A stretch of DNA of 64,000 bases, from assembly GCF_910596095.1 (NCBI RefSeq), contig NC_056535.1, positions 29,077,505 to 29,141,504 of the forward strand, in the 5' to 3' direction. Source of the DNA: Thunnus maccoyii. Its lineage: Eukaryota > Chordata > Actinopteri > Scombriformes > Scombridae. A program made the position numbers and the translations under genes. The notes below the pieces were generated by a model. That model worked only from the letters and a program-made list of their open reading frames with translations, made no database searches and was not told the origin of the DNA. Position 1 is the first letter of the stretch. Each line of letters begins with the position of its first letter. Below, piece after piece: positions 29,791-39,901 of this stretch.

Positions 29791-30339
29791 GTGTTTTTTT
29801 TTTTTTTAGTTTTTTTGTATAGTGAAGGGAAAATGACATGTATTGCTCCCAGCGTTACTCCTCTCTCTCTCTGATTGGGTCTTTTCAGATCAACCGCATT
29901 CTTGATCAGGTCTAATTATCCTCGGGTCTCTTACCACAGGTCAGTTTTTGGATCAGTACCAAAATTTTGGGAGGTGAAGAATGCTTGACAGCACCGTCAG
30001 GCTTTGAAGTGTTTCTACCATCAAGGTTTGCTCATGTAAAACTTGTTTTGAACATCTTAAGAGTTGTTTTATGCTTCAGGTGCCTCGTGTGTATGGAAAA
30101 AAATGTTCAGCTCTGAGTGGAAAAAGGCTAACGCGTCTTCCAAATTAAACCACAAGATATGTTATTTGTAACCGGCCTCCAGACCGACACACGTAAGCGT
30201 TTTCTGATCTGACGCCCTAGAATGAATTGATGACATAACGATCAGTGCCTCTCAAAACCATCACAAATCAGTTCGAGCTTGCTTGTTCAGGTTTAGGCAC
30301 AAACATAATTTGGTTCGGGTCAGAGCAGGGTTTGGGTGA

Positions 30340-30660
30340 AAATGAGTACTTATTAGAGAAATTCTAAAACTTACTGGAAGCCAGTGTAAAGAGGTTAAAA
30401 CCAGGGTGATGTGTTCAAACCTGTTTACGCTGGCTGAGTTCTGTACTGTCTGTAGCCGCTCTACAGTTTTTTTTTTTTAGGCATGTAATAAGGCTGTTAC
30501 AGTAATCCAGGCGTGATCAGATAAAAGCATGTAAAATGGTTTCTGTATCTTTAAAACTTAAAATAGGCCAAATTCTGGCAATGTTCCTTAGTTGATGAAA
30601 AAAAAACATGTTTATACAAGTTTTGTAATGTGCTGCTCAAAGATTTCTGGCAACAAGCTT
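30340..30660 (+). mobile_element. LINE-like 3' fragment, copy 2
   Basis: ACTGGAAGCCAGTGTAAAGAG, TGATGTGTTCAAACCTG, AGGCTGTTACAGTAATCCAG and AATTCTGGCAATGTTCCTTAG are blocks of the same LINE-derived repeat type as 29281-29620. Non-coding. Confidence 0.55.
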
Positions 30661-30794
30661 AATGAATCAGTGATCTACGACCTTTCAGTGACTAATCCGC
30701 AGGATCGTTAAATACATATTAAAATAAGTATTCTATTTATTATGTTATGTTCTATATATATGTTACATGATATATTCCTAAATACATTGAAAAA

Positions 30795-30885
30795 GTATTT
30801 TGGGGTGCCCCCGTGGCCTGTTTCCTGTCATCTCTACACTGTCATTATTTAGTGAAAACATAAAATGGCCAAAAAATAACAGAAA
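30795..30885 (+). mobile_element. Short internally deleted SINE copy
   Basis: A tRNA-like head (GGGGTGCCCCCGTGGCCTG) is joined directly to the SINE tail (TTTCCTGTCATCTCTACACTG, then ATAAAATGGCCAAAAAATAA). The middle of the element is missing compared with the copy at 53820-53990. Confidence 0.6.
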
Positions 30886-30904
30886 AAAAGAGAAGTATTT
30901 CAAA

Positions 30905-31062
30905 ATGTACTCAGAGTCCAAAATCATGTGGAAAGCCTTCCTAGAAGACAGGAGGCTGTTAGCAGCAGATTAACACCCATGGTTTTGCAATCATGTGTTT
31001 TAACTATCACACATGGGTTAGATATTCAGCTGTCCACATACTTTTGGCCATGTAGTGTATAT
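30905..31062 (+). mobile_element. Tc1-like transposon 3' end fragment
   Basis: TGTGGAAAGCCTTCCTAGAAG encodes the last residues of a Tc1-like transposase. After a stop, about 80 bp of 3' non-coding DNA leads to the terminal sequence TGTCCACATACTTTTGGCCA, then TGTAGTGTAT. The same terminal sequence, inverted, begins the Tc1 relic at 42936. Confidence 0.75.
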
Positions 31063-31404
31063 CTCAACATATTTCTGTTCTGTTTAGATGTTTTATTTGC
31101 AAAACTGTTAATGTGAACATCACCAAAACACAGCTGAAACCCACCTGCCACCCCTGGAAAAAAAAAAGTTTCCATATGTACACACAGTGACATGATTGAT
31201 GATTATAAAAAAAGATAATAATTCACACCTATAATGTCAAACTGTATCCGAACACACAACATAGAGTCTTGCAGATGTCAACAACTAGGGCATAAGAGTG
31301 TGTGTGTGGGTGAGTCAGTGATTTTTCTAACCGTCGTTCAAACTCTAACTCTGTCTGTACATGTTTGGTGGTTGCCCCTTCACCAACAATTCACACTTCT
31401 CAAT

Positions 31405-31406
31405 AT

Positions 31407-31447
<41 letters not shown>

Positions 31448-31809
31448 TGTTCTCTTGTACACACTTGTGAGGACCAGTTTGGTTATTTTTTAAAATGTCT
31501 GGCCACTTTTAGAAAGTCTAGACATATTTTTAAGAGGGAACATTTTTGGAAAGTGAGGACATTTTGTCTGGTCTTCACCTTTTCAAAGAGTTGTTTGGGG
31601 GTTACGACTTTGTTTTAGGTTAGTATTAAGTTCAGATTAACATTTGGGTTTGTAAATGTATTATATCAGCGAGGGTTCTCACAACCATAGACGCACCAAC
31701 GTGTTTGTGTGGGTCAGCAGATTAGCATTAGTGTAGCTAGCAAAGGAAGTGTGTGCAGGTTACTGATCTACTCTTTGTAATCTGACACACACACCACCTT
31801 ACTGCCATG

Positions 31810-31846
<37 letters not shown>

Positions 31847-31870
31847 CGTGTGTGTACGTGTGTGTTTGTG
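31405..31870. repeat. (GT)n microsatellites flanking a GAGGAC repeat module
   Basis: GT runs at 31407-31444 and about 31813-31850 enclose text (GTGAGGACCAGTTTGG, GGAAAGTGAGGACATTTTGT, GGGTTCTCACAACCATAGA) that matches the module at 19975-20530. Non-coding. Confidence 0.75.
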
Positions 31871-34800
31871 TGCGTACCAGCCAGCTCACTCTCTTTTCCT
31901 GTTTGGCACTGTCAGCTGACCCATCAGAGCCAGCATTGCATAACAGCTCAGACTTTAAAGTAGAAGCTGCTGCTGACTGATGAAAACAGCAGAAACAGTA
32001 GAAACAGGAACCACAGTAGAGACAGTAGAGAAAACAACAAGCGATGAAAACATAGTGTTTGATAAGATAAAAAGTGCAAACACACTTTCGATCGATGTGA
32101 CTGTCTCTTTTTGTGCATGTTCTGGGTTAACATAACTGCAATGAGAGTTTCACTCAGTGCTAATCGAGCCGGTCAGCTGATCTACAAGCCAAAGGTCAGA
32201 CTGAGGAGGTTAAACTGACTGCTGGCATGAAGTCCCTTTTTTACCACAGATGATAACAATAAGGCAGGTCTCTATGGTGACATTTACGTTTTTTATTTGC
32301 ATAAGGTTGTAGGAGTTACCCACTGTAGAGATAAGAATGGATTAAATCATCCTAATTGAAGGTCACCAACCACACAAAAGTTACTGCATATAAAGGAATG
32401 TCATATAGGATGTGTAAAGAGACATCCTTTTGTACTTTCTTTCTGTATTGTTTCTTTTTTATCTTTATTTTATTTTATGTTGGTTGATCCCTCTTGTTTC
32501 TGTCTTTGGGTTCTTTTGTGAAGAGAGTCCCGGTGCACACAACCAAACAAGCAAATCAGTCAAAAACAGTTAAAAGAAGCATAAATAAGCCCAGAACAGT
32601 ATTTAAATAGCTCTCATAATTAAAAGGCGTGTTAAAATCTAAAAGGTCATAAAGCTCATGTTATAAGTTTGGAAACAGGCTGTATCTTCTTTCCAGTTTA
32701 TAGTGTTGATTAATCAGTTGTTAAGTCTCGGGGCCTGTCGTAGCACCTCAAATTACAATTTATTTTTAATGCCTTCATTATCTCATTTTACACTGTGCTA
32801 AAAGGATATATATTCCTAAATGATATTGTGCTCACTCAAATTTCCACAAACTAATAACTAAAACAAACAGTCAGGGGTCTACAACTAATTTTACCAGGTT
32901 ATTCCAGATGAGGTCTTTTTTTTGCTTTATAACCTTTTATCAGCTCCTCACACTTTCAAAATGAAGTATTATTGTACACTGTGAAGTCATTCAGTGTAAA
33001 TATGGTTTGGAAGAGAAAAAAAAAAAACTGAACTGAAACCAGCTCAACTATCCGATCATCCTATGAAGCCAAACACAGTAAAGTTAGTAAATTCAAAATT
33101 GGGTTAATTTATTTTTTTTTTAACATATTTGAAATTATTATGCCAAGAAACATATAATTCAATTGAAAACATAAAAACATGTCAAATTGTAAGTAATTAC
33201 AAACCAAACTGCACTCTCTGCTACAGAGAAAAACTAAACAGCTACAACAAGAGAGCTGTATCAAGTTAAGCTAACTGAAGAGACTGCCATAGCTAGCTTT
33301 AGCTTAAGCTAAAGATCAATGTACTTTCCCCTTTAAGCTTTAATATGTTGCAACATATCAATGTTGATGAACCAACATCTTACTAATTCAGTTTGTCATC
33401 CCATATTACTCGAGAAGTTATCTTTATTCATGATGGAGACAAACTAACTGCTAAAAGCTAACTAGCCAGCTTAGCAGAGTAGCAGTAACTGCCATTTCAG
33501 ATTCTGACTCATTAATCTGATTTGGTGAGGTTCAGCTGACTTTAAATCACACATTTATGTATATTAAAGGGTAGATAAATGTATTATTTAGATTTCGATC
33601 TTATTATTTTCTTATATACAGTAGTTCAAAAGGACAAACATGCTAAAGGCACAAAAATATTGTTTGTTTTATCTGTTGTGCAACCTGAAAACTTTACTTT
33701 TTCTCCTTTTCACAATTGCTTTCTAACTTTGATTCATATAATAATAGATCTTATAAATCAGAACATGTATAACCTGCCTGTTCCCCACACTATGACCCTT
33801 TACCATTATTAGTTTATGACACACCAACACAAAGAGGCTTACACCTCCCTGCCTGTCCTGAGTGGGTGTGACCAGCCCACTTCACTTTATGTAATCCACT
33901 TTAACTGCTCCGCATTCGGGAGCACAAAGCTTATCCATATACTTCCTGCTTTAATTCCTGTGTAAAACGTATGAATAGAATCATAAAATAAACAATAGTA
34001 GAGCCAGTAACAAGAAGATGTTACATATAAGAACTGATTACGTGTAATTTCTATTACAGCAGCCTTTCTAAGCTGGAGCTTCTTACTGGTTGTATAAGAA
34101 AACGTGATAGCCTACATTACATTTTAATAGGGTTACTGTAAGTCTGTAGCAGCAGAGCATGTGTATGAATGCCTAAATGACTCTGCAACAAACTAGAGAC
34201 CAACATACAGATGATTTAATGATAGTAAAAAGAGGATGTTTGCATGTTTTAACATCTACTATTCTGCATGTCATTGTCATAGACATCAGTAGTCTGTTAC
34301 TGTCATGATTTTGGAAATAAGTTACATAGTAATAGTATATTAACTTTTGTGTCATGTCTCAGTTTTATTTATATATGCACGTCCATGTCGGATTTTTATC
34401 TTTTTTTGGTTTTCTTCACTTCTTTTTTCATGTTTTGTTAATATCAGGGCAGGTGTGTTATGTGTGTGATGTTTTATGGCAAAATAAAATCAAACATCAT
34501 CTTTTAACTTATGCATCATCCAAACCAAAAAAGTTTTTAGATGCTTATTTCTGTGCTTGTATATTTAATATTTCTTTAATGTTTTTCTTGAGTGCCCTTC
34601 TCTGTTCCTGCTGCTCCTCTCACATATTGTCATGTGACCTGTTATTATTAAAATTCATTTGAAAAACTATTTATTTTACATAGTTTAACTGTGTGCGTTA
34701 TTCACTCTGAACTATCCTGATGACTCAGTGACACACTGACCCTGCTGACTCAAACACTTGAATGAAAAAGTAATTCAGACTCATTTATATCCACACAAAA

Positions 34801-35470
34801 ACAATCAGTCAGCCCATATTACACCAATCAGATATTTATTTCCATTTTTTCTTCTTATTGTGTACATAAAATGTTTTTTTGTTAATGACAGTCTGCATCA
34901 ACCAATCATCTGCAGCCTAATTCGGCCAGCTCGATGCCGATTGGCTGTTTGGACTCACTCCCACTACCCAGCCCATTTCCCTTTGTGTGCATAACAACAA
35001 CAGAAAAGCAGCACTTTATAGCACCGTGACACACTGAACATGACCAAACATGACCTGTTAAAAAAACATCCGTCTTAATAATGTCATTTAATCTTACATT
35101 CTTGTAGCTTAAGTTTTATTTTCTTAAACCTAGAAAAATACCAACAAGTCTTCCACTTATTCTCAGTGCAGTTCCCCTTGTTGTTCCCTAAACAGCAGAG
35201 TCAGAATCTTGAAAAAAGACTGAATAAGGCAGATTGCACAAAATAACATTTGATTTTAAAAAAAGTAGTCTTTTTAAAAACTTAATACTGCTGGAAACTG
35301 GTGGAGTTATCTCACCTTGCATGGCAGATTGTTAAAATCTGAAGTCTAAATGACTTGATAAGACGGAGATGTTCTTATTTACTGTGAACGTGAAGCAGAA
35401 CAAACCTGTTTCCGTTCAGTCTGAGGTTTTGACTTTTACACTGATGAGAACAAAATAGTTCCCTGAAAGT
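31871..35470. other. Gene-poor AT-rich stretch
   Basis: About 3.6 kb without any exon, RNA gene or transposon that I can support. Small points: an 18-bp perfect palindrome CTTTAGCTT/AAGCTAAAG at 33297-33314, and TTTATT at 35115-35120, a possible minus-strand poly(A) signal for the gene that ends at 35477. Confidence 0.5.
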
Positions 35471-35476
35471 TTCCCT

Positions 35477-36148
35477 TCAGGACGTCAGGATGTCACAGAA
35501 CTCAACAAAGTCCCTCTGCATGAAATTTTGACTCTGCATGAGGTCGTCCTCTGAGGGGAAATACTGCATGCTGTCCTCCTGCAGGCGCAGACTGTCCTCC
35601 TGCAGACGCAGACGGTCTTCGTGCAGTACCAGGACTTGTCCTGGTGGCGTTGTTGAGCCGTGTGGGTTAGGACTGTCCAGGAGGGCTCCTCTGGCATTCT
35701 CCAGGACACCCAGGTATGAGTCCATGTCAGTGAGCTCCACGTCACTGTCTGAACAACTACCACTGTCACTCCCCACTGAGTCGGAGCGCATGTGCAGCAT
35801 CTGGTACTTCTCGTGCATCAGAAACTGGTTAGTGTTCTTGGGGGCCCTCATCCCCCTCGCTCTGTTTCCCTTAACATTGATGGGACGGAGGGACATCGCC
35901 GGCCTCCGAAGGTGTCGGGGATGATTATGAGGATGATGACGTTGAGGGTGTTGGTGGTGGTGGTGATGATGATGGTTGCGCCCTCTTGGCCACCCTCCCC
36001 CTCCTGTCCTCCGCCCCTGCAGGCGCCCCCTGCAGCTCTTGGACCAGCCTTGCTTCCTGCGGCTGGCAGCGTCCTTCTGTGGTGCCGCTTTACCAGCCTG
36101 CTGCTGCTGCTGCTGGCAGCTCTTCGTGCATATCATCTCTGAAAGCAT
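35477..36148 (-). CDS. CCER1-like protein with HEXIM-like short motifs
   Basis: An uninterrupted 223-aa ORF on the minus strand, apparently one exon. In order: a short N-terminus, a Gln run (about residues 12-17), an Arg/Lys/Gly-rich basic region (30-57), a His run and His/Pro-rich stretch (59-80), the motif MRAPKNTNQFLMHEKYQML (about 101-119), a Ser/Asp acidic block (SDSGSCSDSDVELTDMDSY), LGVLENARGALLDSP, a duplicated Arg-Leu-Gln-Glu-Asp-Ser unit (about 183-195), and the C-terminus FMQRDFVEFCDILTS. The APxNTxQFLM motif is shared with CCER1 (mammalian germ-cell protein of condensates) and resembles HEXIM's PYNTTQFLM, the P-TEFb-inhibition motif. The C-terminal QRDF resembles the segment after HEXIM's acidic region. 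Conserved-looking text plus a clean ORF in a 20-kb gene desert argue for a real gene. A function is not shown; CCER1 orthology is my best guess, and a lineage-specific HEXIM/CCER1-motif protein is the alternative. Confidence 0.75.
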   Translation of the reverse strand: MLSEMICTKSCQQQQQQAGKAAPQKDAASRRKQGWSKSCRGRLQGRRTGGGGWPRGRNHHHHHHHQHPQRHHPHNHPRHLRRPAMSLRPINVKGNRARGMRAPKNTNQFLMHEKYQMLHMRSDSVGSDSGSCSDSDVELTDMDSYLGVLENARGALLDSPNPHGSTTPPGQVLVLHEDRLRLQEDSLRLQEDSMQYFPSEDDLMQSQNFMQRDFVEFCDILTS

Positions 36149-37368
36149 TTTCTTGTCTTTCTTGCAGTCGCCTCCCTTCCTCCCTGCTGCTCTCCTTCAC
36201 ATCCTCCTCCCCGCACGGTTGCCCACACAACAACAAAGAGAGGCTGGTCTCTATTTTATGGCTCAGATCACAAATGACCTCTCTCTCGCTCAGAGTCTAC
36301 CTTTTTACTATTCTTGAGCTTTTTTTCTTGACTTCTGGCTTTGGCTGGTGCATAGCCTGCTCTTCCTCCCCTGGCAGCAGCAGCTTGCCTGCTCGGCTAT
36401 CTCTCTGTCACGCCCTCTTCTGTCTCTGAAATCTCTCTTCTTTACCTCTCTAAAACTCAAATTAGCTCCTTACCGCTCTGATTAGTTATTTGAAAAGAGC
36501 TGCTGGAGGGTTTTTAATGTCTTCTAGCTGATTTAAAGCAGTTTTTTTCTCAGTTTTGGACCAGCCTGTGTGACACTTAGCTCTGATCAGCACTGACTGT
36601 GGCTCTGCCTTCCCCTCAGAGCCAGGATAAAGAGCTGGAAGGATCCATTCACAGGTTTAGCAGGGGAGGGGGTTCAGTGCTGGCAGGTTTCCCCACTGAT
36701 GGTTAATAACATTGTAATATGACAGATTTTTATAAGATATTACTTCTACATATGAGTATGGGATATTATAACATGTTTACCTGCCTGCAGATGCCTCATT
36801 TGCATGCTTTGGTTGTGAAAAGTAGAAAGCTGCTCCCTGCTGCAGGATGGTTCATTCCGCTTCAGTTTTAGCAGCTGAAATCTGATCCACAGCTGCTGCT
36901 GTTACTGCCCCCCTGTTACTGCCCGCCCTCTGACAACAGACACACTGTACAGAAACAACCATCAGCACTGCAGCAGGACAACTGTTGTAGCCGTGGTAAC
37001 ACTGGATAGTTAGCTAGTTAGTTATGCTATGTCTTGTGTTATTTATATACAAGTACCCAGAACACATGAAGGCACAGGACACCAAAAATACCATTGCACA
37101 GGTGAAACAATTGTCAGACAATAACATAACATTTCTTACATAACATATTACATTGGAAACAAAAGCACTTTGTCTTCTGTCCCAAGCCTTACTCATTAAA
37201 TCTGCCAGTAAAAAAGTTTCTTACCAAAACACATACTTTTTATCTTGTTTCTAGCTAGTTTTTTTAGCTAGTTTTTAGCTTATTTTGATGATCACCAGAG
37301 GATGAATAGCAATAGACTTTAGTGACCATGTTAATGTTTTCATATATCCAGTGAAATATCTATTAGAT
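36149..37368. other. 5' flank of the CCER1-like gene
   Basis: Upstream (minus-strand) region of the single-exon gene: pyrimidine/CT-rich to about 36500, then AT-rich. Plus-strand frames crossing 35976-36429 are shadows of the minus-strand gene. No second exon was recognised. Confidence 0.4.
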
Positions 37369-37695
37369 CTACTAGAGGGCACTGATATGGTTCCTAGATG
37401 ACAAATGCTAATCGCTTTGGTGAGGTTGACGTCGATGATGATGAAGATGAAGATGATGATGCATCTAGCGCCTTCATCAGGTCAAAATTGTAATTTGTTA
37501 CTTCTTTTTTTTTGACCAGATACTTGCAAAACAAACATTCCCATCAGCCTCAGCTTTATTAGCATGCCAACAATGACATGGTAAACATTATACTTGCTAA
37601 ACATCATCATGTTATGTTTTCATTGTGGGCATGTTGCTGAAGTTAGCATTTAGCTCAAAACACCACTGTGGCTAACCACAGCCTCTCAGAGCCTC
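37369..37695. repeat. Dispersed repeat (AGTTAGCATTTAGCTCAAA type)
   Basis: GACAAATGCTAATCGCTTTGG, a GAT/GAA-rich insert (37435-37462), TCTAGCGCC, GAAGTTAGCATTTAGCTCA and ACCACTGTGGCTAA are blocks I recognise from a common fish repeat. A related 5' portion (ATCATGAAATTTGGTACAGA) is at 52915-53040 in nisch intron 14. Confidence 0.55.
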
Positions 37696-38853
37696 TTTGC
37701 TACAGACTTCTTGTTTATAGTCATCCAACCAGAAACCATCAGAAATGAAAGATGTTTTACTAAAACATACATCCTCTAAATCATCATGTAATTAACAATA
37801 AAACATGAACTTCCATCTTAAATGTCACCACACAAAGCCTTCCTCTTCAGGGAGACCGAGCTGCTTCCTACAGTCCTATCAGTACAACTGTCCCCACTGT
37901 TTCAATTCAATTCAGCTCAAATATATTGAAACCTATTCAGTTCAACAAAACACAGACCATAAAGACAATAACAAGCCTACAAGTCTGCAGCTGCACTAGT
38001 GACCCCACATGGCTGTGATGTATATTACACAGCTGATGGTTTGGCTTTTAAAATTACTGACAGCTCATACTGTAAATCAAAGCCAACTTTTTTGGTTTTT
38101 TTGATGAGATTGTGTTGTTTGTTTGCAATTCTACATCTATCTTATGATACTTGTGAATACACCAAAAGTAAAAGCTCAAATCTAAATACAAAGTCAGATA
38201 TGAGATGAAATCACAAATTTCCAAAAATGTGTGTTCATGCCACCAGAATACGCGACTCATAGTTTCTAAATGATAACAAAAGGTGCACCTGGTGCCCACA
38301 GAGCTCTTAAATTTCTCAAATAGAAGATTAAGATGGAGATGAGTAACATGGAGTGACATGTATGAAGTATTTATATGACAACACTCCTCCTTTGTATCAG
38401 CTGATTACCATATTGGTCAAATAAAATATACTTTTTCAAGTATATCTTAAAACAGTGAGACAGAAAAAAATCCAGCCCTCAATTTTTTCTCCCATCACTT
38501 ACCCTTCCCTGTAGGAAGGGGTCCATTTACTGCCAGGATATTAACAGCAACTATACTCCTTATTACCAACCTATTCTTATTTCGCAGACACATATAAAAC
38601 TAGTCTCAGTCGGTGTTTGTGACTTAATGCTACTGGAATGGCTCTGTTGATCCAAGGGCTGGTCCTTTTCTGGTCGACAAGCCATAAACACCACACCTCA
38701 TCAAACATGGATGTATTAAGTCTGTGACCTCATCCTACATCTATGTTTACCACTGTCACGGTTGCTACTGAGCTGCTGTCAAGATAAAGATTTAAAAGAT
38801 GAGGCATTGTTCTATTATCAGACAAAGATGGAGGGATGAGACGATGCTGAAAT
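37696..38853. other. Intergenic stretch, nothing recognised
   Basis: AT-rich; the open frames on both strands (37805-38359) have no family features. Confidence 0.5.
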
Positions 38854-39560
38854 CAGCTTCTGATTCGAGGTTAAGGGAAAAGTTAAGGGGAAAGATATAA
38901 ATAATGATATTTAACGGCTGATTCTCCATTTTTTCACCACCTACACTTATGAAAGAGTGTTAGACATCATAGCAAAAGCCTTAACACTGTTTAAACCCAC
39001 TTTTAGATTTGTAAAACCTTTATTTTGCTTATCAAAACAGAAAAAATGGCGATTTCACTGCTTTTTTCCCTATCCATACCACATCAGACCAGGTCCAGAT
39101 CAAAAAACACTATATTTAGACCTGTCAAATCTGGACTAGATTAACAAGAAGACTCTAGAGACTCATTTAAACACGGTTTCAGATTTGTGAAACCTTTGTT
39201 CTATTTCTGAAAACAGAAAAAAACGGTTACTTAATTTATATTTTAAACCGTGTTTTAATGAGTCTCTGGAGTCTCCTTGTTAATCTAGTCCAGATTTGAC
39301 AAATCTAAGTATAAGGTTTTTTGTTTTTTTTTATTTTTTTATCTGGACCTAATCTAATGTGGTCTGGATGGGGTGGAAAAAGCAGTGAAATCGCCCTTTT
39401 TCTGTTTTCATTAGTAAAATATCTGAAAGTTAAGGCTTTCCCTACAATTTCTAACAGCTATTTCACAAGTGTAAATGATACAAAACGGAGGATCATCCGC
39501 TAAATATTATTATTTATGTTTCCCTTAACTTTTACCTTAACCCTGAATCTGAAGCTAACT
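38854..39560. repeat. Large inverted repeat (foldback), arms about 320 bp
   Basis: The left arm (about 38854-39178) and right arm (about 39246-39560) are diverged reverse complements along nearly their full length. Matching pairs include GGTTAAGGGAAAAGTTAAGG with CCCTTAACTTTTACCTTAAC, GGCGATTTCACTGCTTTTT with AAAAGCAGTGAAATCGCCC, and AATCTGGACTAGATTAACAAG with TTGTTAATCTAGTCCAGATT. The spacer is about 67 bp. It ends roughly 340 bp before the nisch ATG. No transposase; probably a foldback MITE. Confidence 0.85.
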
Positions 39561-39769
39561 GCAGCGTCGTTTAATTTTTTTTTTTGGTTATCTTCGGTTT
39601 TATTTGGGCTTTTTCGTACGACTTGTCCACTACCTATGTCCTGACTGCTCATACAATGCTCGCATATCTGATAAACGTTTAACAAACCTGAAATAAAAAC
39701 GCAGTCAAAGAAAAATGTCTCGGAACAACTGTAAATAAAGTTTGGCCGTTTTGAAGCAGTCAGCTGCTC

Positions 39770-39901
39770 CTGTACCACAACAAATATGGCGTCGGGAGGC
39801 GGCTAACTGAGTGGTAGAAACGCTGGACATTCTCCAAAGCTTGTTTTACTTAACATTTGTATAGTTATTAACAGATTATATTTGCTCGTGTTGCTCTAAA
39901 G
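39770..39901 (+). promoter_or_regulatory. nisch: Putative nisch promoter/5' UTR
   Basis: AAATATGGCGTCGGG at 39782-39796 contains the ATGGCG core of a YY1-type initiator-region element often found near starts of TATA-less genes. The surrounding 150 bp is locally richer in CpG than the flanks. The transcription start itself cannot be read from sequence. Confidence 0.4.

Noticed and set aside
35976..36429. Overlapping plus-strand ORFs of 113 and 147 codons
   Set aside because: Shadows of the minus-strand CCER1-like gene; the plus frames are Leu/Pro/Ser-rich without motifs, while the minus frame has recognisable motifs and a clean stop.
36904..36925. Possible short direct repeat (CTGTTACTGCCC)
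   Set aside because: Only two short copies; ordinary slippage.
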